A DNA stretch of 64,000 bases from Sphingobacterium sp. CZ-UAM (lineage in GTDB: Bacteria; Bacteroidota; Bacteroidia; Sphingobacteriales; Sphingobacteriaceae). Made by a program: the position numbers and the translations under genes. Each line of letters opens with the position of its first letter. The first letter of the stretch is position 1. The stretch is taken from positions 186,001-250,000 of the forward strand of contig NZ_MTCM01000004.1 in assembly GCF_002000245.1 (NCBI RefSeq), read 5' to 3'. Below, piece by piece: positions 23,370-33,700 of the stretch. The notes beneath the pieces were generated by a model. That model ran no database searches. It saw nothing but the letters and a program-made list of their open reading frames with translations, and was not told where the DNA came from.

Positions 23370-25883
23370 CTAGGCCAATAAGGGATCAGTAGTGGTTTCC
23401 ACTCCGGTCTCCAACCGTCCTGCAAGCTGTACTTCAAAATCAGCCTTACCCAGTCCCTTTATCGCAAGATCGTACCAATTGCCATGCGCGGCAATATCCA
23501 AAATCAGCAGAAGCTCTTTACCGGCTCCGATTTCCTTTGTCGCAGCATAATGCTGATAATTCAAACTTTTTATCGCTAGCTGAACAGGCCCGGCATCTAG
23601 ATTTCGTATGGTCAGCTGCAGCTTGCCTGTTGCTGTTCGGGTCAGTGATTTGAGTTCAGGGCCTACCGTAGCCAACACCGCGGGCGCATCTTTTTGTCCG
23701 GCATACTTGCGATAAAAACCATTTGGCCCATGCAGCTCAAAGGCATAGCGCTGCCCTTCAAACTGCCGCAGGTCCCACTGGTAGTCGAGGCGATCCCCGG
23801 CTTTGACCGCAAAATTCCAGTTTCGATAGCTTTCGCTTTTCCCCGCTCCGTCTATATAGACAAGTGGACTATACACATTGAAAGGTACACCGCTGGTCTT
23901 TTTACCAAATAGACCTGTATCCACCTGCATCGTCAGGTTAAATTGACCATTCTGCACATACCCAAAAGCGTCATGTCCGTAAGGCAATGCTGTCGATTTA
24001 CGGATTCCCTTTTCCTGTACGCGATTGAATTTCGACGTCCAAACCTGCTGCTTAGCTTGGTTTAGATCCGTAATTTCGATAAAACCGCCCGGATTATCTT
24101 TAAATTGGGCGTTGTATATAGTTTCGATATATTGGTTACGTTCGAGGAATGGAAGCTGCTCCTGCGCCTGGACAAAAGGTGTGAAAGCCGCTGTCAGGTC
24201 ACCACAAATTGTTCTCCGCCAGGCACTGATATGCTCCAGATTGATATTCTTATTGTATTTATGGTTAAAGAAATACTCCAAAAACTGCAATGTGGAGGTA
24301 TGGTCGAATACCTGAGAACAGACCTTGCCTCCCCGTGACCAGGGTGATGCAATGTACATCGGTACGCGGAACCCCAGTCCCACTGCACCCTCACGCGCCT
24401 GTTTCTTTGGAATTCCCTGTTTAAGTTCATTCTCCAGGCGTACCATTTCCACCTCACTGTCAATTCCCGCCGAACAGGCGCCAGTATCTTTTTTCATTAG
24501 ATCCGGCACGAGGAAAGGTTTCACATGGTCGTAATAACCATCATTCTCATCGTAAGTGATGATAAAAATCGTTTTTTTCCAGACTTCCGGATTTTTGGTC
24601 AAAATATCCAATACTTCCGACACATACCAGGCACCGTACCAAGGGGCACTGGGATGATCCGAGAAATTTTTGGGGCCGGCCAACCAGGATACTGCAGGTA
24701 ATTTACCGCCGTCGACATCTTTTCGGAACTGATCGAGCACATCCCCTTTAGGCACTTCCAAAGTCCGCTTTTTTCCCTGCACTTTAAATTGCAAGGTCTC
24801 CAGTTTACGATAATTATGATCTCCCCTATTGACCGTGAAGGCTCGCTGATGTAAGGATTTGCTAAAATCAGACAGCTTACTGTAATTATCGGCACGAAAC
24901 TCCTTTAGTTCAGCTTCGGCCCGCTCAAGTGCTTCACTTTTCTTGCGGATATCAATCCGGATTTTTTCTGCCTGCTCCTCCGATTCGGGCGATCGCTCTT
25001 CAAGCCTGGAAATCTGTCCCGGCAGATCACGTACCTGCGCCTCGAGGTTGCTGACATAGGTATCTTTAAACTTGACCTGATAGGCCTGAAAAAATTCCAA
25101 TAGGTTACAGCCAAAGTTGGACAACCAGGCACGCTCCTCGCCCGATAGTCCGCCACCGCAGCTCGTTTCATTTTGATAAAAACGCCAATCGATATTGTTC
25201 TTTTCCAACAGTTCGGGAAAGGTTTGCCAGGTCATTTTTCCATAACCAAAGTCATCATTCCGAATATTGACCTTTTGCAATCCATCCTTTATTTCGGTGA
25301 TCTTCCCAGTCCAAAAGAAGGAGCGGTTGGGGGTTGTACTGGTCATGCCCGAACAGAAATTTTGATCACATACGGTAAAAGCATCGGCCAACGCATAATG
25401 GAAAGGCAAGTCCTCACGCGTGAAATAACCAAGGGTCAGTGGCATCGCTGCATATTGCTTATTGCCCGATTGCTTGGCAGTCAGCCATTGGTCGTATTTC
25501 CCGTCATTGTAGGCATCCACCTGACTTGCCCTGCTATGGGGAAGTGAGCCCATCCAGGTTACCTTGCTCTCTTTGAGATTTAGCCGAAAAGGGGCAAACA
25601 CCTTCCCTGCCTTATCTGTCTGATACCATACCGGGAGATCATTGGGCAAGCGCACCGCACGGGGATCATTGAATCCACGTACGCCGGAGAGACTCCCCAA
25701 CGTATGATCAAAGGAACGGTTTTCCTGCATCAGGATCACGATATGCTCGGCATCCAAAAAGCTGCTGCCGGGTGCTGGATCGATGGCAAAGGCCTTTTGG
25801 ATAGAGGCCGGCATAAAATTGGCAATACCGGCAGCTCCGGAAAATAACAAGCTCTTTCGAAGAAATTCTCTTCTGCTTTCCAT
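23370..25883 (-). CDS. Phosphocholine-specific phospholipase C (Tat exported)
   Basis: 837 residues. Twin-arginine signal SRREFLRKS (3-11) with a hydrophobic stretch to 30; the catalytic domain starts AEHIVILMQENRSFDHTLGS (ENRSFDH near 54-60) and continues with FITYDENDGYYDHV and DHTSTLQFLE, typical of the phosphoesterase/PLC family; two C-terminal beta domains of the DUF756 type follow (after about 600). It hydrolyses phosphatidylcholine-like lipids outside the cytoplasm. The region about 300-380 contains a long charged helix (EERSPESEEQAEKIRIDIRK). It is divergent from the two-component genes. Confidence 0.9.
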   Translation of the reverse strand: MESRREFLRKSLLFSGAAGIANFMPASIQKAFAIDPAPGSSFLDAEHIVILMQENRSFDHTLGSLSGVRGFNDPRAVRLPNDLPVWYQTDKAGKVFAPFRLNLKESKVTWMGSLPHSRASQVDAYNDGKYDQWLTAKQSGNKQYAAMPLTLGYFTREDLPFHYALADAFTVCDQNFCSGMTSTTPNRSFFWTGKITEIKDGLQKVNIRNDDFGYGKMTWQTFPELLEKNNIDWRFYQNETSCGGGLSGEERAWLSNFGCNLLEFFQAYQVKFKDTYVSNLEAQVRDLPGQISRLEERSPESEEQAEKIRIDIRKKSEALERAEAELKEFRADNYSKLSDFSKSLHQRAFTVNRGDHNYRKLETLQFKVQGKKRTLEVPKGDVLDQFRKDVDGGKLPAVSWLAGPKNFSDHPSAPWYGAWYVSEVLDILTKNPEVWKKTIFIITYDENDGYYDHVKPFLVPDLMKKDTGACSAGIDSEVEMVRLENELKQGIPKKQAREGAVGLGFRVPMYIASPWSRGGKVCSQVFDHTSTLQFLEYFFNHKYNKNINLEHISAWRRTICGDLTAAFTPFVQAQEQLPFLERNQYIETIYNAQFKDNPGGFIEITDLNQAKQQVWTSKFNRVQEKGIRKSTALPYGHDAFGYVQNGQFNLTMQVDTGLFGKKTSGVPFNVYSPLVYIDGAGKSESYRNWNFAVKAGDRLDYQWDLRQFEGQRYAFELHGPNGFYRKYAGQKDAPAVLATVGPELKSLTRTATGKLQLTIRNLDAGPVQLAIKSLNYQHYAATKEIGAGKELLLILDIAAHGNWYDLAIKGLGKADFEVQLAGRLETGVETTTDPLLA

Positions 25884-25975
25884 AATGTTTATCTATAATT
25901 TCGATTTGAATCTACTTAGATTTCTTTTTGTTTCATATTTCTTCGTGTAAATCTTGTGTTACTAAATTATTTGCA

Positions 25976-26007
25976 GGAGAAGAATGTGACAAATGGAGAA
26001 GAATGTG
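25976..26007. promoter_or_regulatory. 13-bp direct repeat upstream of the response regulator
   Basis: GGAGAAGAATGTG occurs at 25976-25988 and again at 25995-26007, a 19-base period, about 90-120 bases before the response regulator start. It may be a binding site for an upstream regulator. Confidence 0.4.
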
Positions 26008-26093
26008 TCCTAGGGAGGAATATCGCAAATGGGATCCGATGGACAGGGTTTACAAAATTTGCTTACTTTTACAGAAGGACAATGCATACATTT

Positions 26094-26780
26094 ATGGTGG
26101 ACATTTTGCTACTCGAAGACGACAGGATTCTTTCTACGGAAATTAAATCCTTTTTATTAAGTCAGGGTTTCTCCTGTGACCAGGCCTTTGATGGCATTGA
26201 GTTTCTCGCACAGACGCATCAAAAAAAATATGGCTTTTACCTGCTTGACATTAATGTACCCAAGATCAATGGTTTAGAAATCTGTAAAAAAATACGAAGT
26301 CACGACGCCATGACCCCGATCATGATTCTCTCGGCCTATGATGATATCGACGACAAAAAGGAAGCCTTTCTCCGTGCTGCGGACGATTACCTAGTCAAGC
26401 CCTTCGTACTGGATGAGTTGTTGCTTCGCATCAATTCACTTCTTCGCCGGCAGCAGCATAACGAAAACAATAGCCCCAAAACGCTGATTATAGATGATCT
26501 GATCATCTACCCGGACGAAGCCCGGGTACTCCGGTCAAATGAAGAAATCAACCTGACGCAGAAAGAATTTCAGTTGTTGCTAATTTTGGCGCAGGCCAAT
26601 GGGCGAACTTTATCGAAGCAACATATTTCGGAGGAGGTTTGGCAAAATCAATTCCAGACAACACAAAATACCATCGAAGTTTATATCAATTTTTTACGCA
26701 AAAAAATAGACAAGAATTTTGAAAACAAACTGATTCATACCAGACCTGGATTTGGCTATTACCTCGCTGCCGATAAATGA
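26094..26780 (+). CDS. OmpR-family response regulator (metal efflux regulation)
   Basis: 228 residues. Receiver domain with acidic pair near 9-10, phospho-acceptor Asp52 (YLLDINVPKING), LSAYDD and LVKPF; the C-terminal winged helix has LTQKEFQLLLIL, VWQN and IEVYINFLRKKID, then HTRPGFGYYL. I start at the ATG at 26094 (MVDILLLEDD); the ATG at 26082 also fits, and the longer frame upstream is not convincing. It overlaps the kinase gene by 4 bases and precedes an RND efflux operon, so it is a CusR/CzcR-like regulator. Confidence 0.9.
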   Translation: MVDILLLEDDRILSTEIKSFLLSQGFSCDQAFDGIEFLAQTHQKKYGFYLLDINVPKINGLEICKKIRSHDAMTPIMILSAYDDIDDKKEAFLRAADDYLVKPFVLDELLLRINSLLRRQQHNENNSPKTLIIDDLIIYPDEARVLRSNEEINLTQKEFQLLLILAQANGRTLSKQHISEEVWQNQFQTTQNTIEVYINFLRKKIDKNFENKLIHTRPGFGYYLAADK

Positions 26781-28192
26781 CTTTAAAAAAGAAAATAGCG
26801 ATCAGTTTTAGTATTGCGTTCTCCATTTTATTTGGCATCGCAATGCTCATCATCTATTATGCCAGCGTTGACTTCAGAAACGATCAATTCCGCCAGCGTC
26901 TGGTCGATAAACTGGATTATATTTCACATTACATTGCCAATACGCCTTCTTTTGACCGCGAATCTTATAAAACTTATTTTCAGGACATTGAAGATGGGCT
27001 CTTTTATGAGGATGTCATTATCCTGGACAGGGACAAAAAACTTATTTTCAGCACGGTAAAAGACAAAACAATTACCTGGAACCAAGCGATCATCAACCGC
27101 CTGGAAAATGAAAAACGAATCTTCTATAAGCAGGATCAATATGAAATATTGGGCAAATATTACCTGATCAACAATCAGGCATATTACCTTTTGGTCAAGG
27201 CCCAGGATTATTCCGGCAACGAAAAGCTGGACCACCTGGCTATTGTATTAACGATCTTGTTCCTATTGAGTACGTCATTGATCTGGATCTTTAGCTATAA
27301 CCTGATTCTCCGCTTACTGAAACCATTGGACAAACTCAAAAAGGATATCACGCAGATCAATGCCAGTAAGCTGACCAATCCGGTTAAATATGCCGGAAAT
27401 ACGGACGAAATCGCGGTATTGACCCAAGCATTCAATACCATGTTGAAACGGCTTTCCGGGGCATTTGAATCCCAAAAGGAATTTAATTCGAGTGCTTCCC
27501 ACGAGCTGCGTACACCGCTGGCCAGAATGTCATTCCAGTTGGAGAACCTCCGGCATCAACAGCAGCTGGAGGAAGGGGTCAGTCATGTACTTGACAATAT
27601 TGCAAAAGAAACACAGCATCTTTCGGAAGTCACCAACTCATTGATGTTGCTTTCGAAGTTTGATTCGGCGACGCTCCAAACGACTTATCAGGAAGAACGC
27701 ATTGATGAAATCATTTTTACGGCATACGAAAAGGTTGCAAAGGCTTTCCCCGATCTGCAACTTGATTTTTTCATTAAAGGCGTCGCAGATCCCAGATTAA
27801 CCCTCATTTGCTCGGCACAGTTAATTGAAATCGCTTTTGTCAATCTATTCAAAAACGCAGCACTATACTCCTATCATCCGGAGGTAAGTGTCGTTATCCA
27901 TGAATCTCCGACACAGCTGAACGTATTGGTCACCAGTCATGGGGCTGCCCTGAGTGCCACTGATCAAAAGCGTATTTTTGATGCGTTCAGCCGCGGTGAG
28001 AATGCCTCCGAAACCATCGGTTCGGGCCTGGGACTACGGATCGTCAAACGCATTATGGATTCCCATCAGGCTAGCATCGAATACAAAGCCAATACAGGGC
28101 ATTCGGCGCATATTTTTATACTCAGATTCCCGATCTCCGGTTCGACGGCTGAAGCCGACGATTCCCAGCCCACCCCTGATCGACTGAGCTGA
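26777..28192 (+). CDS. Sensor histidine kinase
   Basis: 471 residues. Membrane helices at about 7-30 and 152-178 enclose a periplasmic sensor domain of about 120 residues. HAMP-like LKPLDKLKKDITQI; H-box SSASHELRTPLARM (His242); N-box FKNAALYS; G-box GSGLGLRIVKRI. It phosphorylates the response regulator encoded before it. The signal is probably a periplasmic metal or membrane stress, by analogy with CusS and CzcS. Confidence 0.9.
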   Translation: MTLKKKIAISFSIAFSILFGIAMLIIYYASVDFRNDQFRQRLVDKLDYISHYIANTPSFDRESYKTYFQDIEDGLFYEDVIILDRDKKLIFSTVKDKTITWNQAIINRLENEKRIFYKQDQYEILGKYYLINNQAYYLLVKAQDYSGNEKLDHLAIVLTILFLLSTSLIWIFSYNLILRLLKPLDKLKKDITQINASKLTNPVKYAGNTDEIAVLTQAFNTMLKRLSGAFESQKEFNSSASHELRTPLARMSFQLENLRHQQQLEEGVSHVLDNIAKETQHLSEVTNSLMLLSKFDSATLQTTYQEERIDEIIFTAYEKVAKAFPDLQLDFFIKGVADPRLTLICSAQLIEIAFVNLFKNAALYSYHPEVSVVIHESPTQLNVLVTSHGAALSATDQKRIFDAFSRGENASETIGSGLGLRIVKRIMDSHQASIEYKANTGHSAHIFILRFPISGSTAEADDSQPTPDRLS

Positions 28193-28204
28193 AAAACGAT
28201 TAAA

Positions 28205-28244
28205 TTTTAAGCTTTTTTTAAGTATTTATTAAGGGGCTTTTAAT
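28205..28244. promoter_or_regulatory. Four TTTTAAG-type heptamers at 11-bp period before the RND operon
   Basis: TTTTAAG (28205), TTTTAAG (28216), TATTAAG (28227) and TTTTAAT (28238) begin exactly 11 bases apart. OmpR/PhoB-family regulators bind tandem half-sites with this spacing. A promoter-like TTTCTTTG at 28255-28262 follows, 18 bases before the ATG at 28280. It is the likely operator for the response regulator encoded just upstream. Confidence 0.65.
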
Positions 28245-28279
28245 CTGGGTGCTCTTTCTTTGTTGCATAAGATTCGATC

Positions 28280-29638
28280 ATGATGACAAAGAAATCCTTG
28301 CTATTTTTGCTGTTTTTAAACGCGGTTGCTTTCGCACAACAGAAACCGACGGTAGCGCTCAATGCTATTCATCCGGAAAATGCAACCGTTCGTGCTGAAA
28401 CTACTATTGATAAAACAATACCGCAGTCTTCCGGCAGAAAAATGACGCTGCTTGAATGCGAAGAAGCCTTCCGTAAGAACAACCTCTCTTTATTGACGCA
28501 ACAATATGATATCAGCCAGGCTGAAGCGGATGTCATTCAGGCCAGGATCTGGGAGCTTCCGCAACTGGAAGTCGCCGTCAACGCCTATGATCCACAAAAT
28601 AAAAAGGCATTCCATGTGGGCGGATCAAAAGATGCCAGCATATCCCAATTGCTTTATCTGGGTGGAAAAAAGAAAAATGAGGTTGAATTCGCCAAATCAA
28701 ATGTCGAACTTTCGAAATTACAATTCAGCCAGTTGCTGGCCAGTCTACGCGCACAACTAAGAACAACATTCTATTCCCTTTATTTCGAACAACATAAACT
28801 GGCCGACATCAATGTACAACTGGATTACCTCAACAGCTTATTGACCGCCTACAAAGAGGAAGGGAAAAAGGGAAATGTTTCCCTTCGGGATCAGGTTCGC
28901 CTACAGACCATGGCCATCGATCTAACCAACGAAAAAACGAGTGCCACCAATGCCATTATTGCGATGCAACAACAGTTAAGGGTGCTGCTCTCCAATCAAG
29001 AGGACGTGCTTCCCAATCTGTCAGATGCTGAAGCGGATCGGGAACTGGCCATCAGGCCAGCAATAAGCATGGACAAAATATTTGACCTGGCACTTGAAAA
29101 CAATGCGGACTATCAGTTTGCGTTAAAAACAGCCGAAAGCTCACAGCTGTTTACCAAGTGGCAAAAATCCCTGAATACACCGGACATCAATCTGGGCATA
29201 GAATACAGCCAGAACGGAGGTACATTTCACAATGAACTGAACCTCAAAGCAGCTATCCCACTTCCGTTATGGAAACAAAACAAAGGAAACATCATCAAGG
29301 CCAAATATGCGGAAGAAGAAGCCAAAAAAAATATCGAGGTACAGCGACAGCTGCTGGAATCACAGATCCGAGCCAACTACCAGTCCTGGGAAAATCAATA
29401 CAAGCAATATTTCGCGATCACGGCTGACGACCTGCACAATATTGCTACAGTCTATGATGGTGTGTTCAGCAATTTCAGAAAAGGCAATATCTCCCTGGTT
29501 GAGTTCAGTGATTTTATGGATAGTTACCGCATATCCATCCTCAAACTTTACGATATGAAAAAAGAAATTATTCTTAATGCCGAGCAACTTAACTACTTGG
29601 CGCAAACCCCTATATTCAATTCAAGCCATGTCAACTAA
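28280..29638 (+). CDS. Outer membrane efflux protein (TolC/CzcC type)
   Basis: 452 residues with signal peptide (cut near 19). Long helical repeats typical of TolC: MTLLECEEAFRKNNLSLLTQQYDISQAEADVIQARIW and a second repeat after residue 265. It forms the outer-membrane duct of the RND pump. The next gene starts inside its last codons (29628). Confidence 0.88.
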   Translation: MMTKKSLLFLLFLNAVAFAQQKPTVALNAIHPENATVRAETTIDKTIPQSSGRKMTLLECEEAFRKNNLSLLTQQYDISQAEADVIQARIWELPQLEVAVNAYDPQNKKAFHVGGSKDASISQLLYLGGKKKNEVEFAKSNVELSKLQFSQLLASLRAQLRTTFYSLYFEQHKLADINVQLDYLNSLLTAYKEEGKKGNVSLRDQVRLQTMAIDLTNEKTSATNAIIAMQQQLRVLLSNQEDVLPNLSDAEADRELAIRPAISMDKIFDLALENNADYQFALKTAESSQLFTKWQKSLNTPDINLGIEYSQNGGTFHNELNLKAAIPLPLWKQNKGNIIKAKYAEEEAKKNIEVQRQLLESQIRANYQSWENQYKQYFAITADDLHNIATVYDGVFSNFRKGNISLVEFSDFMDSYRISILKLYDMKKEIILNAEQLNYLAQTPIFNSSHVN

Positions 29639-30719
29639 ACAACTTCTCCTCAGCACTGTGGCCATCGTATTCCTATACGCCTGCCAAAATCATAAAGAAA
29701 CGGACAATTCAGCGATTGTCAAAGGTTTTGAAATCAGTGAAACGATGCTCAAATCGACGAGTTTCGTCCCCGTAAAAAAAGAAAATGTGACCGAGGAACT
29801 CAATTTCTTCGGTAAGATATCGGCCGATCAGAATAATTACATTGACATCTTTCCACTGGTTGGTGGAAATGTCGTATCCGTCAATGTATCCCTGGGGGAT
29901 TATGTACGTAAAGGTCAGGTGCTCGCCACAATCCGAAGTACAGAGGTCGCTGGGATACAGAAAGACTTATCCGATGCAAAAACAGATCTGCTCCTTGCCG
30001 AAAAGAATTACCGTGTTGCAGAGGATATGTATAACGGCAAATTGAGTACCGATAAGGACATGCTTGAGGCCAAGGGGCAATTGGCCAAAGCCAAAGAGCA
30101 GTTGCGCCGTTCAGAAGCCGTCAGTCAGATCTACAACGTCCGTACCGGCAATATTTATTCCGTTGTATCTCCAATTGACGGGTATATTGTCCAAAAAAAC
30201 ATCAATAAAGATATGCAGTTGCGCAGCGACCGCAGTGACAATATTTTTGATGTAGCCAACACCAAAGATGTGTGGGCAATACTTAATGTCAATGAAACGG
30301 ATATCGAAAAGATCAGTATGGGTATGCCAGCCGTTGTTTCCACATTAAGCTATCCCGATAAAAAATTCAAAGGCAGCATCGACAAGATCTTTAAAATCAT
30401 TGACCCTCAGACTAATGCCATGCAGGCGCGTGTTGTACTGGACAACAAAGACGGTCTGCTTATTCCGGAGAGCAAGGCCACGATCAAACTACTCCATCAT
30501 TCCAATACACAGGCCCTCGCCATCCCCTCAGATGCGGTGATTTTTGATCAGAACAAGTATTTCGTATTAATCTATAAGTCACAGAATGACATCAAGATCC
30601 GTGAGATCCAACCGCTGAAACAAAATGAAGAAATCACCTACGTCAGCTCAGGTTTACAGGAAGGCGAGCAGGTGATTGTCAACAACAAGCTTCTGATTTA
30701 TAGAGCATTGAATAATTAA
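29628..30719 (+). CDS. RND efflux periplasmic adaptor (CusB/CzcB type), lipoprotein
   Basis: 363 residues. Signal with lipobox FLYAC (Cys19). Biotinyl-lipoyl-like strand GNVVSVNVSLGDYVRKGQVLATI and helical hairpin near 120-180, then SPIDGYIVQKNIN. The start ATG at 29628 is chosen because it overlaps the TolC stop and gives the lipobox. It bridges the inner-membrane pump and the outer-membrane duct. Confidence 0.9.
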   Translation: MSTKQLLLSTVAIVFLYACQNHKETDNSAIVKGFEISETMLKSTSFVPVKKENVTEELNFFGKISADQNNYIDIFPLVGGNVVSVNVSLGDYVRKGQVLATIRSTEVAGIQKDLSDAKTDLLLAEKNYRVAEDMYNGKLSTDKDMLEAKGQLAKAKEQLRRSEAVSQIYNVRTGNIYSVVSPIDGYIVQKNINKDMQLRSDRSDNIFDVANTKDVWAILNVNETDIEKISMGMPAVVSTLSYPDKKFKGSIDKIFKIIDPQTNAMQARVVLDNKDGLLIPESKATIKLLHHSNTQALAIPSDAVIFDQNKYFVLIYKSQNDIKIREIQPLKQNEEITYVSSGLQEGEQVIVNNKLLIYRALNN

Positions 30720-30740
30720 CCTGTATAAGCTTTTTCGAGC

Positions 30741-33700
30741 ATGAACAAATTCATTAAAAATATTATTGCCTTTTCCATAAAAAATAAAGCCTTTACCTTT
30801 ATCTGGGTGGGCATTTTGGCAATTGCCGGCTTTATAAGTTTCAAAAGTATGCCGATTGAGGCATTTCCGGATGTAACCAATACGCAGATCACCATCATCA
30901 CCCAATGGAATGGCCGTAGTGCGGAAGAGGTCGAACGTTTTGTGACCACCCCCATTGAATTGGGCATGAGTCCTGTTCAGAAGAAGACCAGCATCCGCAG
31001 TACCACCATGTTTGGGCTTTCCATTGTTAAAATCATCTTTGATGATGGCGTAGACGATACTTTTGCACGTAATCAGGTCAACAATTTACTACGCTCGGTC
31101 AGTCTTCCCGAAGACATTGATCCGGAAGTGCAACCACCATACGGTCCAACGGGAGAAATATTCCGGTATACCCTACATAGTGACCAACGGAATTCAAGAG
31201 ATCTGCTGACTTTGCAAACCTGGGTTATAGACCGGGCATTGAGGGGTGTTCCAGGGGTGGCTGACATCAATGTGTTCGGTGGGCAGGATTTGGTCTATGA
31301 GATCAGTACTGACCCCATCAAATTGGACAAATATAACCTTACACCCCTACAGGTTTATGATGCGGTCAGCAAAAGTAACCTCAATGTCGGTGGGGATGTG
31401 ATCGAAAAAAGTGGACAGTCCTATGTCGTGCGCGGTATCGGTCTGGTCAATTCGATCAATGACATCGAAAACATTACCGTGATCAACGAACGCGGCAACC
31501 CAGTATTTGTCAAAAATGTAGCGGAGGTCAAAGAGAGTTCCATGCCCCGGGTAGGGCAAGCCGGTTTTGGCAAAAGTGACGATGTTGTTGCCGGTACAGT
31601 GGTGATGCGCAAAGGAGAGAATCCCAGGGAGGTATTGGCAGCCGTAAAAGCAAAAATTGCGGAACTCAACGACAAGATATTGCCCAAGGATGTCAAAATG
31701 CAAACGTTCTATGACCGTGACAATCTGATGGATTTTACGACACATACCGTGATGCATAACCTGATCGAGGGTATCGTTCTGGTCACCCTAATGGTATTGC
31801 TTTTTATGGCGGACTGGCGGACGACTGTAATCGTTTCCATCGTTATTCCCCTCGCCCTATTATTCGCGTTTTTATGCCTTAAACTGGCGGGTATGAGTGC
31901 CAATCTACTTTCTTTGGGTGCGGTGGATTTCGGAATTATCATCGATGGTGCCGTAGTCATGGTCGAAGGTATATTTGTGATGCTGGATCATAAAGCCCAT
32001 AAACTGGGCATGGAAAAATTCAACAAAATGGCCAAAGCGGGTTGGATCAAACAAACCGGTACCGGATTGGGGAAAGCCATTTTCTTTTCCAAACTGATTA
32101 TCATCACCTCCTTGATCCCGATCTTTTCCTTTCAAAAGGTGGAGGGCAAGATGTTCTCGCCGCTGGCATTTACACTCGGTTTTGCCTTATTGGGGGCACT
32201 GTTATTTACATTGACCCTGGTACCGGCCCTATCCCATATCCTGTTGAACAAAAATGTCAAAGAAAGACATAATCCTTTTGTGGAGTTTTGGAACCGAGTA
32301 GTGGCAAAAGGTTTTGGATTTACTTTTAGAAATAAACGTCTGAGTTTAATTGTTGCTCTGGCCATCCTCGGTACCGTATTATTTTCCGCAAAATTTCTGG
32401 GAACAGAGTTCTTGCCCACCTTGAACGAAGGATCACTTTGGGTAACCGCCGAAATGCCGATGAGCACTTCCTTAAAGGAATCCATCAAAACCACCAAAGT
32501 GTTAAAAACGACATTGGAATCTTTTCCGGAGGTAACCGGTGTATTATCACAAACCGGACGAAGTAATGATGGAACGGATCCGAATGGTTTTGGATTTGTG
32601 CAATTTGCCGTAGCGCTGAAACCCAAGGAAGAATGGACACGAAAGATCAGCATGGATCAGCTGATCGAAGAAATGGACCATAAACTCAAGCAGTACCAAG
32701 GGATCACCTACAACTATTCACAACCCATTTCGGACAATGTCGCGGAAGCTGTCGCAGGATTTAAGGCCGAGAACGGGATTAAGATCTTTGGTGACAACCT
32801 TGCTACGCTGGACCGCCTATCGAAGGAGGTCTTCGCACAGATCAAGGATATACAGGGAATCAAAGAGCCCGGTATTATCCTGAATATTGGGCAGCCGGAA
32901 GTCAGTGTTATCCTGGACAGAACACGCATGGCTGCATTTAACGTGCTGCCAGCCGATGCACAGGCGGTACTGGAAATGGCTTTTGGCGGCAAGACCGCTT
33001 CAGTCTTATACGATGGTGAACGCAAGTTTGACATTCGGCTGCGGTATGCCCCGGAATACCGGAAGACAGAGAAGGATATTGCCCAGCTGATGGTGCCCTG
33101 CGGCGATGGTACGTTGATCCCGTTGAAAAGTATCGCAACAATAGAAAAGGACAATGGAGCAGCCTTTATCTATCGGGATAATATCCAACGCTATATCGGC
33201 ATCAAATTTTCCATTCGCGACCGTGACCTAGGGAGTACCATAGCCGAGGCGCAGCAGAAAGTCAGCAAGATCAAATTGCCTGATGGCTATTCCATTGGCT
33301 GGACAGGCCAGTTCGAGAATCAGCAACGGGCAACCCATCGTCTGGCGCAAGTGGTGCCGATCAGTCTGCTTTTGATCTTCTTCTTATTGTTTATTTTATT
33401 CGGCAATATCAAGGATTCCTTGCTTGTTCTAGCCAATGTTCCTTTTGCATTGATCGGCGGAATCATTGCACTGCATGTGACTGGCATGAATTTCGGGATC
33501 TCCGCTGGCGTGGGTATGATTGCCTTATTTGGGATATGTATCCAAAATGGTGTTATCCTGATTTCCGAATTCCACCAGAACAAAAAAGATGGCCTGCCCA
33601 ATGATCAATCGATCTACAAGGGTGTCAAATCGCGTACCCGTCCTGTTGTGATGACCGCATTAATGGCTTCCATTGGCTTGTTGCCAGCAGCACTCTCTAC

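Noticed and set aside
25956..26093. Upstream extension of the response regulator frame
   Set aside because: It adds about 46 residues with no relation to receiver domains, and good start codons lie at 26082 and 26094.
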